A stretch of DNA of 64,000 bases from Actinokineospora alba (GTDB taxonomy: Bacteria; Actinomycetota; Actinomycetes; Mycobacteriales; Pseudonocardiaceae): positions 7,006,001 to 7,070,000 of the forward strand of contig NZ_SNXU01000001.1 of assembly GCF_004362515.1 (NCBI RefSeq), in the 5' to 3' direction. Made by a program: the position numbers and the translations under genes. Of this stretch, positions 8,526 to 17,037 are shown in pieces. Positions within the stretch are counted from its first letter, which is position 1. Each line of letters begins with the position of its first letter. The notes beneath the pieces were generated by a model, which had not been told where the DNA came from, made no database searches, and saw nothing but the letters and a program-made list of their open reading frames with translations.

Positions 8526-9331
8526 ATGAGGGCCCAGCTGCGCGAGATCGCGCGTCACACCGAGGGCATCGTCCACACTGGACATTACCGATCCCCGCTC
8601 GGCCGCGAGGTCACCTTCGCGGCCGAACTCGCGATCGCGTTGGCAGGCACCAGGATCTACGGCCCGGACCCGGTGCCGGTGTCACACCTGGACAACGACC
8701 GGCCCACCCGCATCGAGGTGACCGGAGAAGGCAGCATCCAGGCCGCGCACCGACTCTCGGTGAAGCCCGATCCGGTGGCGGTGCTCAACTTCGCCTCCGC
8801 CCGCAACCCTGGCGGCGGCTACCTCAACGGCGCGCAGGCCTAAGAGGAAGCACTCTGCCGAGACTCGGCCCTGTACGCCACCTTGCTGCGAGCGCCCGAC
8901 TTCTACGCCCACCATCGCGGCAACCGCGACGCCTTCTACACCGACCGAGTGATCCACTCCCCTGCGGTGCCAGTCTTCCGCGACAGCCGGGGCGAGTTGC
9001 TGGAAGTCCCCTTCACCGCGGGCTTCCTGACCTCCCCCGCACCCAACGCGGGCGCATCCGACGCCAGGCCCCCGAACAAGCGCACCGCATCCCGGCCGTC
9101 CTGGCGAGCCGTGCCGAGCGAGTCCTCGAAGTGGCCGCCGCCAACGACTACCGCCGCCTGGTGCTCGGGGCGTGGGGATGCGGCGTGTTCCAGAACGACC
9201 CCGCCCTGGTGGCAGGCACGTTCCGCGACCTGCTCACAGGTCGCTTCGCCGGACACTTCGACGAGGTCGTCTTCGCCGTCCTCGACCGCACCGGCGCGAC
9301 CCGCGACGCCTTCGACCGGACGTTCGCCTAG
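8526..9331 (+). pseudogene. Broken TIGR02452 / microbial PARG-like gene
   Basis: The conceptual product matches the TIGR02452 family (poly(ADP-ribose) glycohydrolase-like macrodomain fold). It has the N-terminal IARHTEGIV segment, the ADP-ribose-binding NFASARNPGGGYLNGAQA loop, and the C-terminal LVLGAWGCGVFQNDP and GHFDEVVFAVLD. Two lesions break it. A TAA at 8841-8843 falls where the family has a glutamine codon just before EEAL, consistent with a C-to-T change. A one-base frameshift near 9053 sits between the NAGA and RRQAPEQAHRIP segments. The start ATG 8526 has GAGGAAG upstream. Function is presumably lost unless the sequence has errors. Confidence 0.88.
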
Positions 9332-9336
9332 GCCGC

Positions 9337-9768
9337 CTAGGCCAGAGTGGCGTCCAGTTCGATCTTCACGCCGGTCAGCGCGGCCGACACGGGGCAGGTC
9401 TGCTTGGCCTGCTCGGCGATCTCAAGGAACTTCGCCTCGTCGGCGCCCGGCACCTCGGCCCGCACGGTCAGCAGGATGCCGGTGATCCCGAATCCCTCGC
9501 CGACCTTCCCGAACTCCACCTTCGCCGAGGTCTCCATCCGGGTCGGCGGGATCCCGGCGCGGGCCAGCAGCGCGGAGAACTGCATGCAGTAGCAGGACGA
9601 GTGGGCCGCGGCGATCAGCTCCTCCGGGCTGGTCTTCCCGTTGGGCTCCTCGGTGCGGGCGGGCCAAGACACCCCGAACGAGCCCAGGCCCGAGCTGTCC
9701 AGGTTCACCGTGCCCGACCCGCTCGCCAGGTCGCCGGTCCATTTCGCGGTCGCCGTGCGGTCGGTCAT
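9337..9768 (-). CDS. osmC: OsmC-family peroxiredoxin
   Basis: 143-residue OsmC/Ohr-fold thiol peroxidase that reduces organic hydroperoxides. The N-terminus TATAKWTGDLASGSGTV is of OsmC type. The two active cysteines lie in SSCYCMQFS (Cys59, with an additional Cys61) and KQTCPVSAAL (Cys125). Glu50 in TSPEELIAAAHSSC is the usual activating glutamate. It is a single gene ending five bases from the broken PARG-like gene. The extra Cys61 beside the peroxidatic cysteine is mildly unusual. Confidence 0.93.
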   Translation of the reverse strand: MTDRTATAKWTGDLASGSGTVNLDSSGLGSFGVSWPARTEEPNGKTSPEELIAAAHSSCYCMQFSALLARAGIPPTRMETSAKVEFGKVGEGFGITGILLTVRAEVPGADEAKFLEIAEQAKQTCPVSAALTGVKIELDATLA

Positions 9769-9844
9769 GTCCGCGTTCCCTTCGCCGAAGTCGATGCGGT
9801 CACCGACCAGCGTTGGACACCGGACCCGCCTTGTCCACTCGACG

Positions 9845-10498
9845 CTATGCCTCAGGGCTGCGCAGCTGTACCGACCCGTGGGCCTCGCGCGGCGGGGCGG
9901 GCGTCGGCACCGCGGGCGGGCCGCCCCGGAGCGCGAGGAAGGCGGTCGGAAAGGCGACCACGACCGCGGCGACCAGCAGCCAGAACCCGATACCGACCCC
10001 GGCCGAGTACTCGATCAACGCCCCGACGGGACTGTTGTTGGTGGGGCGGAAAGACGCCTCCCAGCTCACCACCTGGGCGGTCACCGTCGCCACGGCTCCC
10101 GCGAGGAACGCGGTGGCGACCCCGCACAACGCGGCGGCGAGCCGCTTGGCCGCGGGGGTCGCGCGCCGGGGCGCGGCGACGAGACTGGCCACGGCCGCGA
10201 CCAGCAGCGCCCCCGCCGCGATCGACAACGGCACCCCGGTCACGGGTGCGTCGCCCGACTTCGGGCCGCCGGTGGTGGAGAAGTCCCACCCGGTGATCGT
10301 CATCGTGAGCACCTGACCGGCCGCGCGCACTTCGCCGCCGAACAGCGGCAGGAAGGTCCCGACCACCGTCGACACCGCAGCCGCCAAGCCCAGCAGGCCG
10401 CCCAGGAGCGCGGTCGCGCGCCACCCGGCAGTCACGGGTGGCGGCCCCTGCTCGGGTCCGTCGGACGGTGGCTCTGACTCTGATCCCAGGCTGGTCAT
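9845..10498 (-). CDS. Four-helix membrane protein of unknown function
   Basis: About 217 residues. A proline-rich cytoplasmic N-terminus is followed by four hydrophobic helices, starting at about residues 24, 90, 128 and 170, with an extracytoplasmic loop containing GWDFSTTGGPKSG after helix 1. No enzymatic motif was recognised. The layout resembles small actinobacterial integral membrane proteins with no assigned role. ATG 10498 is used. GGGG abuts it without normal spacing, so an in-frame TTG at 10519 is possible. It diverges from the secreted endonuclease gene. Confidence 0.7.
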   Translation of the reverse strand: MTSLGSESEPPSDGPEQGPPPVTAGWRATALLGGLLGLAAAVSTVVGTFLPLFGGEVRAAGQVLTMTITGWDFSTTGGPKSGDAPVTGVPLSIAAGALLVAAVASLVAAPRRATPAAKRLAAALCGVATAFLAGAVATVTAQVVSWEASFRPTNNSPVGALIEYSAGVGIGFWLLVAAVVVAFPTAFLALRGGPPAVPTPAPPREAHGSVQLRSPEA

Positions 10499-10705
10499 CC
10501 CCTGATGGTGCCCGAACAAACCGCCGCCCGGACCGCTTTGTACGAGGTTCTGGCACGCATTAGCTCCACAACCGCTCCACAGCGTTCACTCTTTAGTGGC
10601 GCTTTTTGTGAGAATCTTTCCTCGACCGTGTCGCAACGGACACGGGGCGTCACCGGTGCTGGTGAAGTCGCCGGAGGCGTCAGCCGTCGGGGAAAGGACC
10701 TCACC

Positions 10706-11872
10706 ATGCTGACCAAAAGCCGGACACGCTGGAACCTCTTAGGCCTGGTGACGGCCACCGTGGCCGTCACCATCGGACTGCAGGCCCCCACGGTCGCCGC
10801 CGCCGCCCCGCTCACGGTCGCCCAGGCGATCAGCCAGCAGAGCGGGGCCACGGCCACCGTCCGCGGCTATGTCGTCGGGCAGCCGACCGCGACGACCACG
10901 GTGGTGCGTTCCAATTTCCCGTCGGATTACGCGATGGCGCTGGCCGACTCGGCGAGTGAGACCGGCACCTCGCGGATGATCTACGTGCAGATCACCTCGG
11001 CGTTCCGCGCGAACTATGGGCTGCGGACCAACCCGAGTCTGATGGGCAAGCAGCTCGACGTCACCGGGACGCTGAGCTCGTACTTCTCCCACCCGGGCCT
11101 GGTTTCGACCACCGCGTTCGCGCCGGCAGGCGGCACGCCGACCACCACCACGACGCCACCGACGACCGGCACACCGGGCGACTACGACGACACGTACTAC
11201 AAGACGGCGATCGGCAAGACCGGTCCCGCGTTGAAGACCGAGCTGAACCGGATCATCAGCACCCAGACCAAGTTGAGCTACGACCAGGTGTGGAACGCGC
11301 TCAAGGCGACCGACCAGGACCCGGCGAACAGCGCCAACGTCATCCTGCTCTACAGCGGCCGCTCGCAGAGCAAGACCACCAACGGCGGCGACCCGGACGA
11401 CTGGAACCGCGAGCACGTCTGGGCCAAGTCGCACGGTGACTTCGGCACCGCCACCGGGCCGGGCACCGACATCCACCACCTGCGCCCCGAGGACGTCTCG
11501 GTCAACGCCAACCGCGGCAACAAGGACTTCGACCTGGGCGGCTCCCCCGCCGCCGAGGCGCCGGGCAGCTACACCGACGCCGACTCCTGGGAGCCGCGCA
11601 ACGCGGTCAAGGGCGACGTCGCGCGGATGATCTTCTACATGGCGGTGCGCTACGCGGGGACCGACGGCTTCGCCGACCTGGAACTCAACGACAGCGTCAA
11701 CAACGGGACCGCGCCGTACCACGGCAAGCTGTCGGTCCTGAAGCAGTGGAACACCCAGGACCCGCCGGACGCCTTCGAGAAGCGGCGCAACCAGGTGATC
11801 TACGACCAGTTCCAGCGCAACCGCAACCCGTTCATCGACCACCCCGAATGGGCCAACGCCATCTGGAACTGA
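10706..11872 (+). CDS. Secreted endonuclease I family nuclease
   Basis: 388 residues. The signal peptide (TRWNLLGLVTATVAVTIG ... VAAAAP) has a predicted cleavage near residue 35. Next comes an N-terminal OB-like domain of the DUF6359 kind (QAISQQSGATATVRGYVVG), a Thr/Pro-rich linker near residues 148-162, and a C-terminal endonuclease I domain. The nuclease motif DDWNREHVWAKSHGD has the likely catalytic His237, followed by DIHHLRPEDVSVN and RGNKDF metal/DNA-binding segments. It would degrade extracellular DNA non-specifically, for nutrition or defence. The start ATG 10706 has GGGAAAGGA upstream. It is monocistronic and followed by a hairpin. Confidence 0.93.
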   Translation: MLTKSRTRWNLLGLVTATVAVTIGLQAPTVAAAAPLTVAQAISQQSGATATVRGYVVGQPTATTTVVRSNFPSDYAMALADSASETGTSRMIYVQITSAFRANYGLRTNPSLMGKQLDVTGTLSSYFSHPGLVSTTAFAPAGGTPTTTTTPPTTGTPGDYDDTYYKTAIGKTGPALKTELNRIISTQTKLSYDQVWNALKATDQDPANSANVILLYSGRSQSKTTNGGDPDDWNREHVWAKSHGDFGTATGPGTDIHHLRPEDVSVNANRGNKDFDLGGSPAAEAPGSYTDADSWEPRNAVKGDVARMIFYMAVRYAGTDGFADLELNDSVNNGTAPYHGKLSVLKQWNTQDPPDAFEKRRNQVIYDQFQRNRNPFIDHPEWANAIWN

Positions 11873-11883
11873 CGACAGCCGCG

Positions 11884-11908
11884 TTGGGGCACCCGGGTGG
11901 TGTCCCAA
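11884..11908 (+). terminator. Hairpin after endonuclease gene
   Basis: TTGGGGCAC and GTGTCCCAA form 9-bp arms with one G-T pair around a 7-base loop, starting 12 bases after the endonuclease stop. There is no T-run after it, so termination is plausible but not certain. Confidence 0.5.
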
Positions 11909-11984
11909 CAGGACTCTTGGCACGCCTGTTGATCTACGCCAGACTGCGGCGAGTTGACCTGACTCAAACGCAGGAGGCGGCTCG

Positions 11985-12530
11985 ATGAGGCAGTCCAGGA
12001 CCAGTCGATTCAGGCGCAGCGCGGCCGTGGTGGCGGCCGCGCTGCTTCTCTTCCCCCTCAACGCTCCCACCGCGTCCGCGGCGGTGGGCGATCTGGCGTG
12101 CACGGGCAACTTCCAGTTCAACTTCACGCCACCGCTGACTTCGAGCTCCACGACGGCCGCGGCGGAGGTGTCCGGCGGACTGGTGGACTGCTTCTCCGCC
12201 AACGGGTCGTACACCCGGCTGAAGTCTGGCTACCGCACCGGCGTGGGGTCCGTCAGCCGAGAACTCGGCACCGCGCCGTGCGCGCCGGTCATGACGATCA
12301 CCGAGGGCGCGGTGCTGTACTGGAACACCGGTGAGCGCAGCAAATTCGACATCACCGTCAACACCGACCCGAGCTCGGGCGACCTCACGATCAGCGCGTA
12401 CTTCACGCACGGGCCGCTCGCCGGGGACACCGCCAACGCCTACCCGATCGTCTTGCACCCCAACGCCGACTGCGCCACCAACGGCCTGTCCTCGCTCACC
12501 TCGGATCTGCTCGAAGTGTTCTGGGAATAG
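11985..12530 (+). CDS. Small secreted protein, unknown function
   Basis: 181 residues with an arginine-rich Sec/Tat-like N-terminus, a hydrophobic core and an AxA cleavage site (TASAAVG, near residue 33). The mature part is about 148 residues, rich in Thr/Ser, with an even spread of four cysteines (LACTGN, VDCFSAN, TAPCAPV, NADCATN) that could form two disulfides. It looks like a beta-sandwich extracellular protein. Similar short exported proteins occur in actinomycetes, but I cannot name a family. The ATG has CAGGAGG upstream. Confidence 0.8.
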   Translation: MRQSRTSRFRRSAAVVAAALLLFPLNAPTASAAVGDLACTGNFQFNFTPPLTSSSTTAAAEVSGGLVDCFSANGSYTRLKSGYRTGVGSVSRELGTAPCAPVMTITEGAVLYWNTGERSKFDITVNTDPSSGDLTISAYFTHGPLAGDTANAYPIVLHPNADCATNGLSSLTSDLLEVFWE

Positions 12531-12533
12531 CCC

Positions 12534-14132
12534 TCAGGCCGAGGTCATGAACTGAGCGCAGTGCTCGCCGATCATCATGGCCGGTGCGTTTGTGTTGCCA
12601 CCGACGATGCTCGGCATGATCGACGCGTCGGCGACCCGCAGCCCCTCGATGCCACGCACGCGGAGCTGCGGGTCGACGACCGCGCGCTCGTCCACACCCA
12701 TCCGGCAGGTGCCGACCGGGTGGTAGACCGTTGTGGCGCGGTTGGGCAGTTCCCGCATCAGGGCGGCATCGTCGGCATAGTCCGGCCCCGGTGAGAGTTC
12801 CGCGGTGACGTCGCCCGCGATGACCTTGTTCGCCATGATCTCGCGCACCAGCTTCATGCTCTCCAACAACAACTCGGAGTCGCGCCGCGCGGTGAGGTAG
12901 GCCGGGTCGATCAGCGGCGCCGCGGTCGGGTCGGCGGACGCCAGCCGCATCGTGCCGCGGCTCTCGGGGTAAATCAGCGTCGCCATCACGGTCAGCGCGG
13001 GCCGCGGGTCCACGTTGTGTCGAATCGGGGCGTCCTGGTTGGGGAACGGGTAGGACCACGGCAGGGCCAGCAGCTGGATGTCGGGCACCGCACCCGCCCG
13101 GGAGCTGCGGACGAACCCGACGGACTCGAACACCGTGCGCCCCACCCAGGTCCCACCGGAAACAGCCTCCTTCAGCACCCCTTTGGCGAAGTACGGCCCG
13201 GTTCCGCGATGCTGCGCGCTCTTGGTCAGGTAGGTCATCGGGACGAACATGTGGTCGTGCAGGTTGTCGCCAACCGGCAGGTCGGCCCGCACCTCGATTC
13301 CCTTGTCCCGCAGGTGTTCGGCCGGTCCGACACCGGAGAGCATGAGCAGCTGCGGCGAGCCGAACACGCCCGCCGACAGCACCACCTCACGGGAGGCGTG
13401 GATGACTTCCCGGCCGGACTTCGTCAGGATCTCCACCCCGGTCGCCCGGCCGCCCTCGATGACCACCCGGGACACCGTCACCCCGGTGCGCACCCGCAGG
13501 TTCGGCAGACCCGCGCCGAGATACCCGATGGACGAGCTGTAGCGCAGCCCGCCGTCGATGTTCTGCTGGACGACGCTCGCGCCTTCCTGCTCCTCGCCGT
13601 TGTAGTCGTCGTTCTTCTTCACTCCGGCGGTCTCGCTCATCGCCTCGATGAAAGCCTCGGAGGCCGCGGTCATCCCCTGCTGCCGGGTGACTTTGATCGG
13701 CCCGCCCGCCCCGCGCAGGTCGTTGCCGCCGTCGGCCCAGTCCTCCATGCGCTTGAAGCTGGGCAGGACGTCGTCGAAGCCCCACCCGGCACAGCCATCG
13801 GCGGCCCAGTCGTCATAGTTGCGGCGGTTGCCGCGGACGAAGATCATCCCGTTGATCGAGCTGGACCCACCGAGCACCCGCCCCCGGGTCTGCGGAATCC
13901 GCCGGTCGAGCGCGCTTGCCTGGGGAACGGAGTAGTAGCTCCAGTCCAGCCGCTTCTTGAGCTGGGGGATGTTGTGGAACACCGCGATCATCCCGGGCTT
14001 GCGCACCAGCCTGGACTTGTCGACGGGGCCCGCCTCGAGGAGCACGACCTCGGCCCCACTCTCGGCAAGCCGTCGGGCCACGGCGCAACCCGCGCTGCCC
14101 GCGCCAACGACGACATAGTCAGGATGCTTCAT
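12534..14132 (-). CDS. GMC-family FAD oxidoreductase (choline-dehydrogenase-like)
   Basis: 532-residue glucose-methanol-choline oxidoreductase. The N-terminal FAD site VVGAGSAGCAVARRL is at about residues 8-22. The GMC signature region includes RGRVLGGSSSINGM and GVFGSPQLLMLSGVGP. The C-terminal catalytic histidine lies in VYHPVGTCRMG, followed by VDPQLRVRGIEGLRVADASIMP. It oxidises an alcohol, and the sequence does not show which. The ATG at 14132 has GGAGGT upstream. A KstR-type palindrome 36 bases before the start suggests de-repression with sterol or lipid catabolism genes. Confidence 0.93.
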   Translation of the reverse strand: MKHPDYVVVGAGSAGCAVARRLAESGAEVVLLEAGPVDKSRLVRKPGMIAVFHNIPQLKKRLDWSYYSVPQASALDRRIPQTRGRVLGGSSSINGMIFVRGNRRNYDDWAADGCAGWGFDDVLPSFKRMEDWADGGNDLRGAGGPIKVTRQQGMTAASEAFIEAMSETAGVKKNDDYNGEEQEGASVVQQNIDGGLRYSSSIGYLGAGLPNLRVRTGVTVSRVVIEGGRATGVEILTKSGREVIHASREVVLSAGVFGSPQLLMLSGVGPAEHLRDKGIEVRADLPVGDNLHDHMFVPMTYLTKSAQHRGTGPYFAKGVLKEAVSGGTWVGRTVFESVGFVRSSRAGAVPDIQLLALPWSYPFPNQDAPIRHNVDPRPALTVMATLIYPESRGTMRLASADPTAAPLIDPAYLTARRDSELLLESMKLVREIMANKVIAGDVTAELSPGPDYADDAALMRELPNRATTVYHPVGTCRMGVDERAVVDPQLRVRGIEGLRVADASIMPSIVGGNTNAPAMMIGEHCAQFMTSA

Positions 14133-14167
14133 GCGCCGACCTCCGGAGCCACAGTGAACCCCCACAC

Positions 14168-14181
14168 TAGAACACGTTCTA
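14168..14181. promoter_or_regulatory. KstR-type TetR operator before GMC oxidoreductase
   Basis: The 14-mer TAGAACACGTTCTA has perfect 6-bp arms TAGAAC/GTTCTA around AC. It fits the published KstR pattern TNNAACNNGTTNNA of actinobacterial sterol catabolism. It lies between the divergent GMC oxidoreductase and isochorismatase-like genes and could repress either or both. Confidence 0.7.
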
Positions 14182-14236
14182 TCTTTAGCGGAAGCGTCCA
14201 GGTGTCAACCGGGAAGAAAATCGGCATGATCTCCCC

Positions 14237-14827
14237 ATGACCCTGGACCCGCGGCGTGTCGCCGTCCTCGCCCTGCACTGGCAGGTCAACGTCATCAAGC
14301 CGGAAGGCTTCTTCGGCGGCATGCTCGCCGAACCAGTAGCCCAGAGCGGCGTCGTCGACCGCGCCACCCGCTTCCATGAGTCGGTTGGGGTGCCGGTGGC
14401 CTTCACCAGGTTCACCGTCCCGGTGGGCGAGGGAGCCCTGGTCCGCAACACCGGCTTCATGAAAGCGGTCGGCGACGCCCAAGAGGCCTTCCGCCCCGAC
14501 AGCCACGGCGCGGCACTGATCCCGGAGATGGCAGGCCAGGCCGCTCAGGTCTTCGACAACCAGAAACTGTCCGGCCTGGCAGGCAGCGAACTGCCGGAAT
14601 GGCTGACCGAACACGCCATCGACACGGTCTTCATCACCGGAGTCGCAACAAACCTGACCGTCGAACAGACGGCCCGGCACGGGACCGACCTCGGCCTGAC
14701 CGTCCACGTCATCAGCGATTGCGTCACGGCGGCCACGGAGGAAGCCCACCTCGCCTCACTGGCCAACCTGGACCTCGCGACCGCGGGCGGCCTGACCGCG
14801 GCGGAAGCCCTGGCCATGCTCGGCTGA
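14237..14827 (+). CDS. Isochorismatase-fold cysteine-hydrolase-like protein without the catalytic Cys
   Basis: 196 residues of the isochorismatase/nicotinamidase fold: central strand VAVLALHWQVNV, GVPVAFTRF, and the helix-preceding motif ITGVATNLTVEQTARHG. In catalytic members the first strand ends in Asp (IDMQNDF-like) and the last motif has Cys (GVATNxCVExTAR). Here these positions are His and Thr. A lysine is kept in FDNQKLSG. It is therefore probably not a normal amidohydrolase. It may be a binding protein or use another mechanism. It diverges from the GMC oxidoreductase across the KstR-type site. Confidence 0.85.
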   Translation: MTLDPRRVAVLALHWQVNVIKPEGFFGGMLAEPVAQSGVVDRATRFHESVGVPVAFTRFTVPVGEGALVRNTGFMKAVGDAQEAFRPDSHGAALIPEMAGQAAQVFDNQKLSGLAGSELPEWLTEHAIDTVFITGVATNLTVEQTARHGTDLGLTVHVISDCVTAATEEAHLASLANLDLATAGGLTAAEALAMLG

Positions 14828-14872
14828 GCCACCCACACCCACACCCACAGCCACAGCCACAGCCACAGCCCC

Positions 14873-15056
14873 ACCGTGGCACGTTCACCCGCCCCGCACG
14901 CTGGGACACCACCCACCCCGCACCGTGGCGCACTCCGCCCACCCCGGACACCCAGGAACGCCACCCGCCCCACACCGTGGCGCACTCCGCCCACCCCGGA
15001 CACCCAGGAACGCCACCCGCCCCACACCGTGGCGCACTCCGCCCACCCCGCACCCC
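14873..15056. repeat. 52-bp C-rich tandem repeat
   Basis: Copies of a C-rich unit containing ACCGTGGCGCACTCCGCCC start at 14922, 14974 and 15026, exactly 52 bases apart, with a diverged copy at about 14873. Just upstream a short CCACAG/CCACAC microrepeat runs from about 14830 to 14870. Further C-rich, degenerate sequence continues to about 15300. I see no convincing gene from 14828 to 15763. The open frames here only reflect the lack of T-rich codons. Confidence 0.9.
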
Positions 15057-15313
15057 TCGGGCGTTACCCACCCCACACCCTTTGGGACGCCCCCGGGCAC
15101 CCTTGACGCCTCTACACCCCAGAAAGCCCCCGACCCGCCACCTCGGCAGCCCCCACCCCGCAGTCCGACAACCCCACCCGGCACCTCGGCACGAACAAAC
15201 CTCACCGGATGCCCTTGTCCTTGCCGCTCCGGACGTGGTCACCCTCAGGGACACGCCTCCCCCATAGCTCCGGACGTGGTCACCTCAAGGGACGGCTCTT
15301 CGCCCCTGCACTT

Positions 15314-15641
15314 CCCCCTTGCCCCTCGTCCTGGCCGCTTTTAATTCTCGATCATCGCTGTCAAGGGTCGGCTTGCCGATCGCGCAGCGACGGCCGTCTA
15401 CGGCCGCCCTTGACAGCGATGATCGAGAATTAAACAATCGCGCCAGAGGGGCCACCCACTTCACTAAGACCCCGAGTTCTCGTTGGCTCCCAACAAGAAC
15501 AGTCCCCCTCGGACACAATTGTTTAACTCTCGATCATCGGCGTCAAGGGCGGCGCAAGCGCCGTCGCTGCGCGATCGGCAAGCCGACCCTTGACACCGAT
15601 GATCGAGAGTTAAAGATGGCCAGGACGAGGGGGCAGGGGGT
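15314..15641. repeat. Pair of nested MITE-like palindromes in inverted orientation
   Basis: Element 1 spans 15340-15434, with perfect 28-bp terminal arms (TTTAATTCTCGATCATCG... and its complement) at 15340-15367 and 15407-15434. Element 2 spans 15522-15614, with 28-bp arms at 15522-15549 and 15587-15614 and one mismatch. Their loops carry the same 27-base core (TCGGCTTGCCGATCGCG...) in opposite orientations. Homology also extends outward (CCTCGTCCTGGCC at 15324-15336 versus GGCCAGGACGAGG at 15618-15630) and inward (TTAAACAAT versus ATTGTTTAA). The whole is one large inverted repeat around an 80-base centre. No transposase is present. Confidence 0.93.
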
Positions 15642-15763
15642 AGAGCAGGGATTAAAAGCCAAAGACCGCATAGGCAACCCCGTCCGGGGTGGGCTGTCGG
15701 TGGTGCGGTCTTTGGGTGCCGTGCCTTGCCGTGCCGCCTGGTTGAGTTGGTGGCGGTGCTGGG

Positions 15764-16795
15764 TTAGACGGCAGCCGTTGCGGGTCGGGGCTCACGCAAG
15801 GGTGCGCCCGAATCGTGCAGGTGGCTCAGGACCTGCAGGTACGACTCCAGCATCCCGCACGCCAGGTAGGGGACGCCGATGCTCGCGCAGTAGTCCCGCA
15901 CCATCGGTTGCGCGTGCCGCAGGTTGACGCTCGGCATGTTCGGGAACAGGTGGTGTTCGATCTGGTAGTTCAAGCCGCCCAGCAGCACGTCGACACCATG
16001 GTTGCCGAGGATGTCGCGCGACGTCAGGACCTGCTTGCGGAGGAAGTCGAGTTTCTCGTCCTTCGCCACCAGCGGCATGCCCTTGTGGTTCGGGGCGAAC
16101 GACAGGCCCAGGTGGACGCCCATGACGCCGTGGTGCACGAGGATGAACAGCACTGCCTTGCCCGGCGAGAGCACCATGAACACCGCCGTCAGATATCCGG
16201 CCGTGTGGGCGATGAACAGGAACGCCTCCAGTCGGACCGCCCTGACCTCACGCTTCACGATGGCCTCGACGCCCGCGACCTTGAGCATGACGCCCTGGGT
16301 CAGCAGCAGCGGGAGGAACAGGTACGCCTGGTAGGCCGCGATCCAGCGCAGCGGGCCGGTCTTGGTGCGGGCCTGGTCGCGGCTGAACGCCAGCGCCGGG
16401 ATATCGATGTCCGGGTCGTCGTCGTGGTTCGGGTTGGCGTGGTGGCGGTTGTGCTTGCCCACCCACCAGCCGTAGCTGATGCCGGTGACCGTGCCGCAGA
16501 TGTAGCCGACCAGGTCGTTGTACTTGCGGGAGGTGAAGATCTGCCGGTGCCCGGCGTCGTGGCCGAGGAAGCCGAACTGGGTCGACACCAGCGCCACACC
16601 CACCGCGAGCAGCAGCTGCCACCACGAATCGCCGAGCATCACGAAGCCGACGGCCACCGCGGCGAGGGCCAGCACGGTGAGCGCCATCCGGACCGCGTAA
16701 TAGCCGTATCGCCGGTCGAGCAGGCCCGCGGCCTTGATCGAGCGGGCCAGGTCGGCGAAGTCGCTGCCTCGCCGTTCAGCCAGTAGTTCGGTCAT
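15764..16795 (-). CDS. Membrane fatty acid desaturase (acyl-lipid type)
   Basis: 343-residue di-iron membrane desaturase. Three histidine boxes are present: GHDAGHRQ (about residue 88), HNRHHANP (about 122) and QIEHHLFP (about 290). The QxxHH form of the third box is typical of front-end or Delta6/linoleoyl-type enzymes. There is no fused cytochrome b5 domain. Hydrophobic pairs surround residues 40-80 and 200-245. The ATG at 16795 has GGAGGTT upstream. It is monocistronic, with no electron-donor gene beside it. It would introduce a double bond into membrane or CoA-linked acyl chains. Confidence 0.92.
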   Translation of the reverse strand: MTELLAERRGSDFADLARSIKAAGLLDRRYGYYAVRMALTVLALAAVAVGFVMLGDSWWQLLLAVGVALVSTQFGFLGHDAGHRQIFTSRKYNDLVGYICGTVTGISYGWWVGKHNRHHANPNHDDDPDIDIPALAFSRDQARTKTGPLRWIAAYQAYLFLPLLLTQGVMLKVAGVEAIVKREVRAVRLEAFLFIAHTAGYLTAVFMVLSPGKAVLFILVHHGVMGVHLGLSFAPNHKGMPLVAKDEKLDFLRKQVLTSRDILGNHGVDVLLGGLNYQIEHHLFPNMPSVNLRHAQPMVRDYCASIGVPYLACGMLESYLQVLSHLHDSGAPLREPRPATAAV

Positions 16796-17037
16796 CGTGG
16801 GCAACCTCCGTCGACGAACAGGACATCCGTGGCGAAGCCCGTCAGGGAATCGTTCTGCCGTCAGCGGTCGCCGCACTCCCAGCGACCATAAGGCCGAACC
16901 CGCTGCGAACCGCAGAACAGCGGCCTAACCCCAAGCGACAATCAGCGTTCGTACGCGTGGACGACCAGAACGTAGTCAAAATCCCACACAGCCGTGGGCG
17001 GCGAGACGAGGCCCGCGGCCCACGTCTACCCCCCAGG

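Noticed and set aside
14599..15344. Proline/histidine-rich proteins in the C-rich repeat strip
   Set aside because: Low-complexity translations of tandem repeats, without start signals or conserved motifs.
14828..15763. tRNA or structured RNA gene in the gene-free strip
   Set aside because: The stems seen are long perfect palindromes of repeat elements. No cloverleaf or CCA-type acceptor could be drawn.
15319..15927. Open frame through the nested palindromes
   Set aside because: It crosses both inverted repeats and ends antisense to the desaturase. It has no protein features.
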